NCBI GenBank assembly: GCA_035395685.1
Contig: DAOPBR010000004.1
Span: 31,495-95,494, forward strand
Reading direction: 5' to 3'
DNA length: 64,000 nucleotides
Source: JAKJGA01 sp029554345
Lineage (GTDB): Bacteria > Spirochaetota > UBA4802 > JAFGJZ01
Positions within the stretch are counted from its first letter, which is position 1; every line of letters begins with the position of its first letter. Shown piece by piece: positions 43,234-55,000 of the stretch. The notes beneath the pieces are model-generated. The model had not been told where the DNA came from, did not search any database, and saw only the letters and a list, made by a program, of their open reading frames with translations. Made by a program: the position numbers and the translations under genes.

Positions 43234-43928
43234 TGAAAATAATTGAATGTAAAGATATGGTGAAAAGCTTCGGGCATCCGCCGGTGACGATACTCAAGAG
43301 CTTAAACTTTACTGTAGATGAAGGCGAATTTCTTTCTGTGACAGGACGTTCCGGTTCTGGGAAATCGACTCTGCTTTATACAGTAAGCGGTCTTGATCCT
43401 CTCACGTCAGGCAGTGTTTTTGTTCTTGGTGAAGAGGTGCACCGTATGCCGAGCAGAGAAACACATGAATTTAGAAATCAAAAGATAGGATTTGTTTTTC
43501 AGTTTCATTATCTTTTGCCGGAGCTTACCGCATTTGAAAATATCCTGATGCCCGCACGTAAAATAAAAATGGAAAAGCAAAAGGCTTCATATGCTGTTGA
43601 ACTGATGCATGAATTTGAAATTGAAAAATGCAAGGATAAGATTCCTGCACAGATGTCGGGCGGAGAGCTCCAGCGTACTTCGATAGCCCGTTCGCTTATT
43701 ATGGAACCGCGTATTCTTTTTGCTGATGAACCGACCGGAAATCTTGATTCTGAAAACGGTGAAAGAGTTATGCATATTTTTGAAAAGATTAACAAAAACC
43801 TTTCAACCACGATAATTATGGTAACTCATGAACCTGATTTTGCCAAGCGTGCCCGGCGAACAATACATCTCACGGATGGCGTCATAGAATCTGATGTATT
43901 CAATTCTGTGCCAAAACGCAAAAAATGA
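43233..43928 (+). CDS. LolD/MacB-type ABC transporter ATPase
   Basis: 231 residues from ATG 43233, whose A is the last base of the permease stop codon (TGATG). Walker A GRSGSGKSTLLY, Q-loop FVFQFHYLLPELT, signature MSGGELQRTSIARSL, Walker B ILFADEPTGNLDS and H-loop MVTHEPDFAK are all intact. It energises the permease just upstream. The whole six-gene unit ends at a hairpin terminator. Confidence 0.95.
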   Translation: MKIIECKDMVKSFGHPPVTILKSLNFTVDEGEFLSVTGRSGSGKSTLLYTVSGLDPLTSGSVFVLGEEVHRMPSRETHEFRNQKIGFVFQFHYLLPELTAFENILMPARKIKMEKQKASYAVELMHEFEIEKCKDKIPAQMSGGELQRTSIARSLIMEPRILFADEPTGNLDSENGERVMHIFEKINKNLSTTIIMVTHEPDFAKRARRTIHLTDGVIESDVFNSVPKRKK

Positions 43929-43957
43929 TATTATTCTAACAATTTCATTCTCCTCTA

Positions 43958-44000
43958 CCCTGCTTCCGCTTATGAATGCGGCGGATGCAGGGAATCTTTT
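43958..44000 (+). terminator. Probable terminator of the ECF-sigma/ABC operon
   Basis: CCCTGC (43958-43963) pairs with GCAGGG (43987-43992), with further partial pairing CCGC/GCGG inside, then a T-run at about 43996-44000. Confidence 0.65.
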
Positions 44001-44054
44001 TAAAAAAAATATGATAAATATATAAGAACTTCCGTATTAATTACGGAGGACTAT

Positions 44055-44528
44055 ATGAGGCTTAGAAGCAGTATTAATATTGAATTAGTGTCTTACTTTC
44101 TGCTCGTTCGGGCTAGTAAAGCCTATAAAACTTCTGTGTCGAAATTGATTACAATGATTCTAAAAGATGCTGTTTTAAAATACGATATAAAGAAGAAGAT
44201 TGTTCTCTGCCGTACCGTTAAGTATCAACCTAAAGGTTTAGTGTATAAGATAGTTCATTTTTATCTGGAAAGTGAAGAGTATGAGAGCTGTATTGATTTC
44301 AGGAAATTTGGTAAGGTTTCGGTTTCAAGTGTATTGAACGCTTGGATAAAGAAATATTTCGGGAATGACTTTAAAGAAAAAAGCAATGAGGATTTTAATA
44401 CATTTTGTTTGAAATTGGATAACTATGCTCTTCAGTATAAAATTGATATTAATAGAAATGATAGAAATAACGGACTTGTGATTACTATCAAGAGGATCTG
44501 GCTGGAATTAGGAAAAATACAACAATAA
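44055..44528 (+). CDS. Basic protein of unknown function, possible ribbon-helix-helix N-terminus
   Basis: 157 residues behind a good GGAGG. The N-terminus RLRSSINIELVSYFLLVRAS with 'TSVSKLITMILKDAVLKY' has the strand-helix-helix pattern of RHH DNA-binding proteins. A second part repeats 'KVSVSSVLNAWIKKYFG'. Basic overall, with no signal peptide. No family recognised. It stands between two terminator-flanked units. Confidence 0.6.
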   Translation: MRLRSSINIELVSYFLLVRASKAYKTSVSKLITMILKDAVLKYDIKKKIVLCRTVKYQPKGLVYKIVHFYLESEEYESCIDFRKFGKVSVSSVLNAWIKKYFGNDFKEKSNEDFNTFCLKLDNYALQYKIDINRNDRNNGLVITIKRIWLELGKIQQ

Positions 44529-44613
44529 CAACCAAATAATTTGAACTTTAATCTCACATAAATTATTTACAAAATAACGTATTGAATGTATTATTCCACT
44601 TTCAGGCGGTGTT

Positions 44614-45216
44614 ATGCTTTATCCATTAGATTTATTCGGAACATGTATTTTTGCTGTTACCGGAGCTTTTTTAGGTGTTCAGAAAAAACTCGATATTTTT
44701 GGCGTTCTTGTTGTCGGGTTTGTTACTGCTGTCGGCGGGGGAACAATCAGGGATGTGCTTCTAGGTCATTCTCCGGTTTTCTGGCTAAAAGATTTCAACT
44801 ATTTCATAGCTGTAATATGCGGAGTTCTTGCGGCTCTGATTATGGGGAGAAGAGTGTTGAGAATTAAACTATTTTTATCTCTTTCGGATGCTGTAGGGCT
44901 GGGAGTCTTTACAATAATCGGGATAAAGAAAGCGCTTGATGCGGATCTTCTTCCTGTTTTTTGTGTAATGATGGGAGTAACTACTTCTGTTGCAGGAGGC
45001 ATGATCCGGGACATTCTTTGTACTGAAAGCCCCATGGTTTTAAGCCGTGAGATATACGCAACAGCATGTATTGCTGGTGGTTTTGCTTATTTTATAATGA
45101 GATTCTTTTCTCTTGCTGATAACGCCGCTGTAATTTCTTCGATACTGCTAATAATAATAATTAGAATAATTTCGATAAAAATGAAACTATCGCTCCCGAA
45201 GAGAAAAAATGCCTAA
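44614..45216 (+). CDS. TRIC/UPF0126-family membrane protein
   Basis: 200 residues, six to seven helices in two repeats of the YadS/TRIC fold. Each repeat has the glycine-rich signature: VGGGTIRDVLLG and VAGGMIRDILC. Prokaryotic TRIC proteins are trimeric cation channels. GGCGGTG precedes the start. It overlaps the acetyltransferase gene by 8 bp. Confidence 0.92.
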   Translation: MLYPLDLFGTCIFAVTGAFLGVQKKLDIFGVLVVGFVTAVGGGTIRDVLLGHSPVFWLKDFNYFIAVICGVLAALIMGRRVLRIKLFLSLSDAVGLGVFTIIGIKKALDADLLPVFCVMMGVTTSVAGGMIRDILCTESPMVLSREIYATACIAGGFAYFIMRFFSLADNAAVISSILLIIIIRIISIKMKLSLPKRKNA

Positions 45217-45691
45217 AGTCAGAATTATCCATTTATCATCATCTATGAAGTCTGTTGACATTATGGCAAAATGGGCGCATGAGAAATGGTTTGCCCCCCA
45301 TAATATTTCATACAATGCGGTCTTGAAAGATTACCGCAAAAGATGTAATGTAAATTCTCTTCCATCTGCGTTTGTAGCAAAAGATGAAATCAGAACTTGC
45401 GGTATGGTCTCTCTTAAACAATTCGACCTTCTTTCGCGTAAGGATTTATCTCCATGGCTTTCTTCTTTATATGTTCTTCCGGAATACAGAAATAAAGGAG
45501 TTGGATCAGCGCTCGTGAGAGTCTGCGAAAAAGAGGCTGGAAGGCTTGGGTTTAGTGAAATGTTTTTATTTGTTGATTATCGGGATTCCGCTCATCTCGA
45601 AAAATACTATTCATCATTGGGATGGATAGGGTATTCGGATGAAGTTGACAGTTTTGGTCATTCAGTAAAAGTTATGCGTAAAAAGCTCTAA
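45209..45691 (+). CDS. GNAT-family N-acetyltransferase
   Basis: 160 residues. The acetyl-CoA site is YVLPEYRNKGVGSALVRVCEKEA (V/I-x-x-x-x-R/Q-x-x-G-x-G/A), with upstream strands PSAFVAKDE and IRTCGMVSLKQFDL and downstream EMFLFVDYRDSAHLEKYYSSLGW. The substrate is unknown. Translationally coupled to the TRIC gene. Confidence 0.88.
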   Translation: MPKVRIIHLSSSMKSVDIMAKWAHEKWFAPHNISYNAVLKDYRKRCNVNSLPSAFVAKDEIRTCGMVSLKQFDLLSRKDLSPWLSSLYVLPEYRNKGVGSALVRVCEKEAGRLGFSEMFLFVDYRDSAHLEKYYSSLGWIGYSDEVDSFGHSVKVMRKKL

Positions 45692-45748
45692 AATATGCTT
45701 GAATCATTCTCTTTAGGCTTTAAAATGCGCTAATCAAGGGTGGAATAA

Positions 45749-48532
45749 ATGGAAAAAGATGTAGCGGATAGGTCCGTTAATAAATGGCAGAAACCGTCGC
45801 GTAAAAAGCGTATATTTAAAATCTTGATCATTGCCCCGTTTTCAATTGCGGCTTTTATATTTGTTGTATTGACTATAGCCGTGCTCTTTTTGTCTGATAA
45901 ACGGGTTGAGCGTTTAGCCGAAAAATATTACCCGGAATATATGAATGGGCGGCTTGAACTCGATGTCAAACATTTCAATCTTATTTCCGGCTTTGATATA
46001 AAGGATATTGTTATTTATAATCCGGAACCTTTCAAAGGAGAAATGATCCGTATTGACAGGTTAGTTTTTGATTATTCGCTCTTTCAGATTCTTACAGGAA
46101 ATATCCGCTTTAACGAAATAGGAATATACTCCCCTAAAATAAATCTCATCCAGGAAAAAGGTGTTTGGAATTTCGAAAAACTTGCTAAAGCGTCAGAAAA
46201 AAAAGAAGAACCGGTTGAAGAAAAATCAGGAGAGCCTTCTAAAGAAATTAATCTTCCGATAAGTATTGAATTTTTTCTTAGATTTATTCTCAAAGATTTA
46301 TCCATTGATGTTGATGCTGATGAATTTAAAACATCACTTAGTGATTTCAGTTTTACGACGGATATTTATGTTCCCCCGGTAAAAAAAATTCCGCTTGGAA
46401 TTTCTGCTGTTAAACTTGTTGAAACCTTATCCGTAAATATTAATCCTGCAGAAAAACTGAATCTGAGTTTCTCGTCAAAAGAGGCAGAGGTAAAACCGCC
46501 TCTGATTTTATTTCTTGAACTTAATCTAGTTAACAAAGACGGGGAGAAAGCTTTTGAATCTCGTTTTAAAGCAGGAACTTATAATTCTCCTGTGCGCTTT
46601 CAGCGTTCTCATCTCGGACCTTTGGATTTTCTGATAAGCTATGATGTATTCCTTGATCCGATAAATGATTTTCTGCGACTCAATTCCTTTGATGTCAAGT
46701 TCAAAGATGATAAGTGGATTTCTCTAGGCGGAACAGTTTCGAGCATGTCAAAGAATCAGAATATCGATATCCGTATGAAAGAAAGCAGAATTGATCTATC
46801 AAAACTTTACCCCTACTACGTAACTTTAACAAAGGACAGTTCAATTAAATTCGGCGGCAGACTCTCATTGTTTCCGCTTTATGTTGCCGGTAATGCTTCA
46901 AATGTAAGATTAAACGGTAATTTTAGATTCAACGATTTTCTTTTTCGTCAAACTGCACTGGAGCTTAAAGCGGATTCTCTGGACATTGCCTATGATGTCC
47001 GCAAAAAGGGAAGTGAGGCTGATATTTCATTAGAAGTAAATCTTTTTCCGTTTTTTTTCCGTCTTGATAAAAGTTGGTCATCCAGAAATTCTTTTCAGCT
47101 TGCGGCGGACATCAGCACCTATTCTGATTTTTCCCGTTTCATAATTAACAATTTTTCTGCGAAATATTCATCTTCACCCAAATCTGCAAATGCTCTATTC
47201 CTTTCAGCTAAAGGAAAAGCCTCTATTGCTTCCGGGACAGAAGCTGATATTGAAATTCAACCGCTTGAACTTAATGTACCTGAGCTTGCAGCTCTTCTTC
47301 CTATGTCGATTTCTGAATCTTTAAATTCTGTTCCGCTGAAAAAAAGTGTGAAAGCAGATCTCACCATATCATTTTCTCAGAAAGATAAAATATCAGCTGC
47401 ACTTAAGTCTCTTTTTGTAATTCCTGATTATGAAGTAAAAGATCTTGCCCTTGATGTATCACTGACTCAAGACGCCAGAAAGAATCGTATTGACCTTCAC
47501 CGGTTTTCGATTGGAAGCCGTGAGTTCGGTGTACTTCTTAAAGCAGACGGGATGTTGGAGCAGAAAAATTCACCTTTATCTGATTCGGATATTAAGATTT
47601 CACTTACTGCTGAAAGCGGAAAGAAAAAAGTTAAAAAGGACAATATGTCTCTATGGGGTTCCCTTTATCTTAATGCGAGGATGAAAGGAGGGCTTGAAAA
47701 TGGAAAGGCTTCCGGTGAGATCAAAATAAAGAATTTCAATTTTGAGGATTCTTTAAGTCAGCTTTCCGTAAATTCTCTAAACCTTGATTTTCCTTTCGAT
47801 TATGATCTCAAATCCAAATATGACGGTACTTCAAGAATTGCTGTTGATAAGAGCAGGCTCCTTGATAACACCGGCTTTAAAGAAAAAGATAATTTCAAAA
47901 TCGGCTCCTTAAAAATAAAGCATCCTTCCCGCCCCGAACAGTTTGAATTGATTAAGGATTTATCTGCCTCCATGCGTTTTAAAGAAAATGTGTTCAGCAT
48001 TACTTCTTTGAAGGCTTTTCTTATGAATGGCATAATTTCATCTGATGAAATTATGTTTTATCTTGCTGACATGCAGACAAAAAATATGGAATATCGTGTT
48101 TCGCTGAATGCAAACAATATTGATATTTCACAGCTGGATAGAATCTCTTCATCTCGAAATACAAAAGCAGAAATTTCTCTTAATGCTGATATTTCAGGAC
48201 GTGGTGTTGATTTCTCGGGAGATCTTCCTGAGATAAACGGTTTTATGAACATTTATAAGATTCAGGATAAATTTGCAAACAGACTGATGAAAGGTCTCTC
48301 TGAAGAGAAGGGTGAATCAAAACTTGGAGTTACGCAGAAAGTTGTTGATCATCTTAATCTTCCTTCAGGTTTCTATTTTAATATCGACAGCGGCAATGTT
48401 TATGCAACCGTTACATTAAAGCGAAAAGCTCTAGGTTATTTCACTTTTCATATTGAAGACGACAAAATTCAATATGACAGAATTCCGATAAAAGAATATC
48501 TCGGAAAAATCAGAAAGGATGAGGTTAATTAA
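45749..48532 (+). CDS. AsmA-family (YdbH/TamB-like) envelope protein
   Basis: 927 residues. An N-terminal membrane helix (about 27-50, FKILIIAPFSIAAFIFVVLTIAVLF in part) is followed by the AsmA opening PEYMNGRLELDVKHFNLISGFDIKDIVIYNPEPF and long runs of alternating strands typical of bridge-like lipid-transfer proteins. The C-terminal 'DKFANRLMKGLSEEKGESKLGVTQKVVDHL' segment resembles the family end. Known members carry phospholipids between the membranes. It is the first gene of a five-gene coupled operon and lies directly (0 bp) before a YdbL-like lipoprotein. Confidence 0.83.
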   Translation: MEKDVADRSVNKWQKPSRKKRIFKILIIAPFSIAAFIFVVLTIAVLFLSDKRVERLAEKYYPEYMNGRLELDVKHFNLISGFDIKDIVIYNPEPFKGEMIRIDRLVFDYSLFQILTGNIRFNEIGIYSPKINLIQEKGVWNFEKLAKASEKKEEPVEEKSGEPSKEINLPISIEFFLRFILKDLSIDVDADEFKTSLSDFSFTTDIYVPPVKKIPLGISAVKLVETLSVNINPAEKLNLSFSSKEAEVKPPLILFLELNLVNKDGEKAFESRFKAGTYNSPVRFQRSHLGPLDFLISYDVFLDPINDFLRLNSFDVKFKDDKWISLGGTVSSMSKNQNIDIRMKESRIDLSKLYPYYVTLTKDSSIKFGGRLSLFPLYVAGNASNVRLNGNFRFNDFLFRQTALELKADSLDIAYDVRKKGSEADISLEVNLFPFFFRLDKSWSSRNSFQLAADISTYSDFSRFIINNFSAKYSSSPKSANALFLSAKGKASIASGTEADIEIQPLELNVPELAALLPMSISESLNSVPLKKSVKADLTISFSQKDKISAALKSLFVIPDYEVKDLALDVSLTQDARKNRIDLHRFSIGSREFGVLLKADGMLEQKNSPLSDSDIKISLTAESGKKKVKKDNMSLWGSLYLNARMKGGLENGKASGEIKIKNFNFEDSLSQLSVNSLNLDFPFDYDLKSKYDGTSRIAVDKSRLLDNTGFKEKDNFKIGSLKIKHPSRPEQFELIKDLSASMRFKENVFSITSLKAFLMNGIISSDEIMFYLADMQTKNMEYRVSLNANNIDISQLDRISSSRNTKAEISLNADISGRGVDFSGDLPEINGFMNIYKIQDKFANRLMKGLSEEKGESKLGVTQKVVDHLNLPSGFYFNIDSGNVYATVTLKRKALGYFTFHIEDDKIQYDRIPIKEYLGKIRKDEVN

Positions 48533-49069
48533 ATGAAATATTTATTTATAACGATTATGTTTGCATGTTCGTGCGTGATTATTCCTCCGAAGATTGAGCT
48601 TACCGGAGAAAAAACAATGATAGAGCGTCAGATAGCCGGAGATTATCGTGAACTTGAAGATGATGCTTGGGTAGTTTCGAGTGCGCGTACGAATGTTCAG
48701 AAGGAAAAAAGCGGAACCGCTGTTTCTTTTTCTGATGAAGAGATTTTGTCGGCGCAGAATATCCGGAGCATGAATGAAGAAAGAATAAGAAGATACAAGG
48801 ATGAATCGGCAATAGGTGAAGGCCGTGATGGGAATCTGAAGTATAGAACAATAAGTGTTTACGAGAAAGATTCACGGAAGAAGACGGAACTTCTTTCAAT
48901 TATTGAAACAGAGAATAATGCCAGAAAAAAAATAATTCTGTATTATGCAGCTAAATCAAAAAAAAGTGAAAATGAAGAGCGCATTAGTTTTGCGGCTGAA
49001 CAGAGAGATAAAGCTAGAAAAGGTGATGTGATTGAAACTGCTGACGGGAAATGGGTAACAAAAAAATGA
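48533..49069 (+). CDS. YdbL-like (DUF1318) lipoprotein
   Basis: 178 residues with a very short lipoprotein signal (FITIMFACSC). The middle is charged and helical. The C-terminus FAAEQRDKARKGDVIETADGKWVTKK (in two parts) matches the DUF1318/YdbL ending, in which '(A)KPGEYVQ..NGKWVRK' is typical. In E. coli, YdbL works with the AsmA-like YdbH and the lipoprotein YnbE. Here the YdbL-like domain is itself a lipoprotein, so it may combine both accessory roles (inference). Its stop overlaps the next start (ATGA). Confidence 0.72.
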   Translation: MKYLFITIMFACSCVIIPPKIELTGEKTMIERQIAGDYRELEDDAWVVSSARTNVQKEKSGTAVSFSDEEILSAQNIRSMNEERIRRYKDESAIGEGRDGNLKYRTISVYEKDSRKKTELLSIIETENNARKKIILYYAAKSKKSENEERISFAAEQRDKARKGDVIETADGKWVTKK

Positions 49070-52000
49070 AAAATGTTTTTTATTTTCTGATTGCTTTCGT
49101 AATTGCCGTGCAGAGTCTCTATTCGGCTGAAAAAAAAGAAGTAGCTCTCAAATATAATCTGATGCTTAAGGATGCCTTTGACGAAAAAGGTTCCGGACGT
49201 GTTATTCCTCTTGCTTTTGAAAAATCAGTTGAGACAGACGGAAGCCTTTCTGCGGATGGAAATTTTCTTGTTTATTCGTCCGATAAAGAGAACGGAAATT
49301 ATGATATTTATCTCCGTTCGATGACTGGTATTTCTACCGTCCGGTTGACCACACATGCTTCAAAAGATTTTTCATGCAGTCTTTCTCCTGATTCGCGATC
49401 TATAGTTTTTGTGTCTGATCGTGAAGATCCGGCTGGCGATATATTTTATGCTTCGCTGGATCTTAATTCAGTCATGAATTCCTCTTCGACAGGGATTCTT
49501 GATAGAAATATAATTAATCTGACATCAATGGCAGATCAAAACAAAATTCTCCGAATGATTAAGGATTCAGATCCGGTATGGTCTCCTGACTCAAAAACAA
49601 TCGCTTTTTCCTCAGCCCGTGACGGTGAAGAAAATATTTATTTAATGAATCCCCGTGACGGTTCTATTAAGAAAATGACTGATAAGGGAGGAATTTATCC
49701 TTCTTTTTCATCCGATGGCAAAAAATTAACATTTGTTTCTTACCGCGAAAATCGTATGGGTGATATATATATACTTGATTTAACAACAGGGAAAGAAGTC
49801 CCGCTTGTAAAAGGAAATGATATCAAGCTGTATCCTGTATTTGCTTCAAACAACAAGGATATTATTTATACCTCAATATCTTCTGATACAAACGGCGATA
49901 AACAAATTAATTTAAAAGATAAATCAGATATATATTATAGAGATGTTTTATTAGATAAATCTTTTCGAATGACTTATTCTAAGGGATCTTCTTTTAAAGC
50001 TAGATTTTTCCCTTCATATACTCTTAAATATTTCAGCAGCGAAGAAAAAGTGTTTAACGGAGTTATTGTTTATTCGGAACAGAATGGATCAAATATTAAT
50101 ATCAATATGCTTCCGGAATTCGGTGAAATACCAAGAAGGAGAAATGCAAAGGATCAGTATGATCTTGCCTTGACATATTCAGACGATACTGACGGTGAAT
50201 TTTACTTTGATTATCTGATGAGAGTATACTTTTTTCATTTTAATTCTACTGGCGAAAAGAATAAACCTTTTATAATTAGATCTCTCGCTGCTGCAATGCG
50301 TTATGCCGCTGAAGAAAAACTACCTCATTCGTCTGATGCGGAAGTCATTATGAAAAAAATATCACAGAATGACAAGTATGCAGAACTTCTTCTTATTTTG
50401 CTTTCAGGAAAACCTGACACTGCAGTTCAAAGAGTTTCAGAGGCAGGAGAAAGTTCTTCGATGCTTTTGGAAGATATAGCTGATTATTATTCTTCGATGG
50501 ATCCTCGTAAGGCTATGTATTATTATAAAAAAATAATCAGCGATGAGCCTAAGTATCAGACAATATCTGCTGTTTATTATAAGTATTCTCTCAGTTTACG
50601 TAAAGCTGAACCAGTTATCACCGATATTCCTTCTGAACTAGAGTACGTATTTATTGAGGGGTCTTCCTCGCTACAGGAAAAAGCATCTGAACTTTTAACT
50701 TCTTTTTATACTGCGGATTATGAGAAAAGTGCAGCTAATCTGACACGATTAATTGAATCTTATAAAAATGCGATTGAGTCAAAAAAATATGACGGCAGAA
50801 AATTGAATGGGGCAAAAATTCTTTTGTCGTCTTTATATTATGCGCGGGGTTTTGTTTATTATAGTCAAAAAAAAGAAAAAGAATCAGCCGATGATCTGAA
50901 AATGGCTATGGAAGGTATTCGAAAGACTTTTTCCTTATATTATAAGTGCAATATTCTACTTTCTCGTATAAATTCCGCTAATCCTGAAAATGAAGAAAAA
51001 TATATTCATTCCGCATTGTCTAATTATCTGCCTCGTTGGAAAATTCAGGATGTTAACGATACTGCGGAGAAGCTTCTTTCTTATTATGAGAAGATAGGTT
51101 TTGATTATGAGAATCATGGAAAATATAATTCTGCAGCGGATATTTATTTTAAATCAATTTCATTAATTTCTTATTTGTATCAGCGCGGAAAATTTAATGA
51201 TCTTTACGACAAATATGCTCCAAGAGCGCATGTTCTTTATATTGATGCAAAAAGTGCGGATAAGACATCATCAAAATCAGCTTTGAGTGATCTTGAAAAA
51301 GATTATCTGAAGAATCTTAACATTGCAAGAATGGACTTTGATAAAGCATACATATATGCGCTTGCTTACGTATACAGCAAAAAAGCGCTTGGGGATTCAT
51401 CCGACAGTGTTAAATCCAATCCGGAGATATTTGCAGAAAATTTTAAAAAGGCTATTGAGCAGACGGATTGGGCTCTTTTTATGGATGATACGTTTTCAGA
51501 TGCGTATCTTTTGAAGGGATGGATTTTTCAATACATAGATCTTCTTCGGGCAGATGAATCTGATGGAAATTTTAATGCAGTAAAAACAGCGGATAAATAT
51601 TTCGATAAATATCTTTTTGAAAAAGCAAGAGCTCTCTATCTAAAAGCTATCAGTGTTAACAACGAAAAGATTAATCCCGATAAAGAAGGCAATCTTTATC
51701 TTAATTTGGGCAATGTGAATTTTCTGTTGATGAACTACTCGGAAGCACTTTCTTCATATAAATCTGCTCAGATTTATAAAAAAAATTACGGTTCGAAGAT
51801 TGAAGAAGCGGTATTTCTGTTTCATTTGAGTTATTGCTACTGGCAGAATGGGGATTTCGTCAAAGCTAAAGACGAAATGAACAAAGTATATTCTATTTAT
51901 AGAAGTCTTATTACATCAAGAAATAGAAAAGATTATGCTTTTCAGTTATACCATATCTATAAGTATTTTGCCTTGTTTGAGCGGATGGATGGAAATTATT

Positions 52001-55000
52001 CAGAAGCAGAAAAATGGTATTTGCGAATGGCAGATCACTCTCGTAAATACGGAATAAAAAGTGATGAGGTCCGGTTGTATCAGGAAATAGCATACTGCCG
52101 TGAGTCACTAGGAGATTATGACGGTGCGATTTCATACCTGAAAAAAACCGAAGACATTATTTCGGACGATGAAGATTCTGAGAAAAAATATTATCTGAAA
52201 CTTAAGGCATTTTATATATTCGGGCCGTTTCCTGTTTGGAATCTCGGCGGGGATACTGCAGTAATTGGTTCAGCGAGAATATCAGGTGAATTAAATAAAA
52301 AACAAAAAAGCCTTCTCAATTTATCTATGATTGAAAATATTAATTATAAATCAGGTGATTTGGAAAAAGCTGCTGAATATTTAAAGAAGAAAATAGAAGT
52401 AGCCGAGAAAGAGAAATCAGTTTTTTATAACAATGTTGTATTTTCATCATATAACAATCTGGGTGAAATATATTTTAAACTTAAAAAATATTCTGATTCT
52501 GAAAAGTATTTCAGCCTCGCATGGAGTGAAGGCGAGAAAAAAGAAAATTCTGAAGTGGTTTTTTCTGCCGTCAAAAATCTGACTGAACTATATTGTTTTC
52601 TCGCTGAAAAGAACATGAAAAAGCCGGAGGAAATAGACTCGCTTTTAGTAAAAATATTAGAATACCGATCACTCTATGAATCGAATCGTTTTGCTTCAGA
52701 ATATGAAACTCTTGAAAAAAATGCCGAACGTGACAACCGAAAGATAAGCAAGCAGGAAGTTGAAGTTCTTAAAACTAAAATTGCACAGGAAGCCAAAACT
52801 GTTTATTTGGAAATCGATATTTCCTCTGCTTTGTTGAACATGGCAAAACAAGAGATGCTTTTATCACGCGGAGAAGCTGTTGATAGAAGCATTTATCAGA
52901 AAGCTTCAGCTCTTATGGAAACCCGTCTATTGGATCAGAATGTATCAAAATCATTACGGGCTCGATTGCTTATAAATCTTTCTATTTGTTATGACCGGAT
53001 AGATCTTCCGGTAAAGGCATATTCTACTCTTGGAAGTGCTCAGGCAGTTATCGAATCAGAACTCCTTTATAAACTTATTCCTTCTTTTCATTTATCTCTA
53101 TCTTCGTTTTTGAAGCGAAGACATGATTCTGTTCATCTTCCTGCGTCTTCTTATCTTGATGCATCAAAATCCGGGATAATGCTTATCGAAAAATTTCCAC
53201 AGCTTTTTGCTTCATATTCGGAAAAAGTGGAAGATCTATACCGGAATTATGCCTGCGATCTTGCTGATGCAGGTTTGATTAATGATTCATTTGGCGTTCT
53301 TGAAAGACTTGCTTCTTTCAAAAAAACTGCTAGAGTTTTCAATTATTCTCCTGAATTTTCTGATGATAAATATAATTCAAAACTTAATTATATCAAAAAC
53401 TGTTATGTCGATTATAATAAATGTGTTTCTCGTATAGGTCTTGATCCGGTAGTGAACAAGGAGCTTCTAAAAAAAGCTTCAGAAATATCCGAAAAAGCAG
53501 GTAGAACAGCGCAGTCTGACCCGGATATATCTCAATATTTTGCTGTTGAAAAGTATTCTGCTAAAAAAATAAAAAAACCTTTTTACATTTATATGAAAGA
53601 TAATGGAAAAATGCGGTCTTGGCGGATAGAGGATGGAAAAATATCAACAGCTGTTTCGGATGAGTCTAATTTTACAATAGATATTTCAGATTCATATGTT
53701 ATGATAAATGACGAATCGCTTTCTTTGAATTTACCTGAAGCTGTTTATGTTTCTTCATTTTCTGATATACTCCGATTGCCGGATTATAATGATTATAATT
53801 CGATTAATCCATCAAGAAAGAAATCTCTTTTGTTGGAAGACGGCAATTTACTGAAAATCAGCCGTAATCTTTTTTCAGAAAAATATTTTCCTGTTAAAAT
53901 AAAAGTTAAATCAGATTCTTTAACATCCGATGAGATTTTGCTTCTTGCTGATTCTATGATATATGCCGGAGTATCAGAATCTGTTGTTTCTTCAAATAGA
54001 TTATCATATCTTATTGGAAAAAATAGGGAAAAGATATCCACAGGCAGTATTTTCTCAAGTGAATTATTTGAAAAAACAATTGATTCAGGTGACTTGCGTA
54101 GCGCAAAAAAGATAGCTAATTCATTTATAAAAAGTTTTGAAGCGAAAGATTATTATATAAAGTATTTAAATTCTAGAATTATGGAATATGATGGATACTA
54201 TAAGAAGGCGCTTGATGAATTTCCTTTTAATGAAATTTCAGAATACGGAAGAGACGGACGTATCGTATCTTTTGGATTATTCCTTCTTCTTAAAAACGGT
54301 GATATTAAAAGGGCATCTGATTACTTGAAGCTCAATGCTGAACTTCTTCAGCAAAAGGGTGATTATGCAGTATATAGCGGAATAATTTCCGATTCTTTAA
54401 ATATTCCTTCTGCAAAGGATTATTTTGTAAATGAAGCTAAGCTTTATTCTCTTTTGAATTCATTTTTGATAATGAACAACCGTAAAACCCTTCCTATTAA
54501 ATCAATTACTGCTCTTGGCTATAAGGACCAAGCAATTAATACAGCTTCAGTTGATGGACAAAAAGAGCGTATCGATAAATACGGTGAAGCTGTATGGTAT
54601 TTTGTAAAATTGAAGAATGAACTGGGATCGGGGACCAAATCTGATTTGTCTGCATTGCTCGGAAAAATTAAAACTGCAAAATTTATATCTGATGAGAGTA
54701 TAGATGTCAATGTCTGCTGTTTCACTGCCGGTAATGCTGCAGAATTGATCGGAGAATACGGTATTGCTGCGGATATTTACTCTAAAATTCGTTTGCCATT
54801 TATTGCGGAAAAAGAAAGAGCTCTTGTGAAAAGAGCTGCTCTTCTGACATATCTCGGAAAATATAATGAATCTGAAAGCATAATAAAGTCATTTCCGGAG
54901 ATGAAGCCTGAAATTAAAATTATTTCTGCTGAAAATGCGGTTTTTGCAGGATTGAATAATTCTGATGCCGTAATTGAAGAAGCAAGGATTTCTGCCGATA

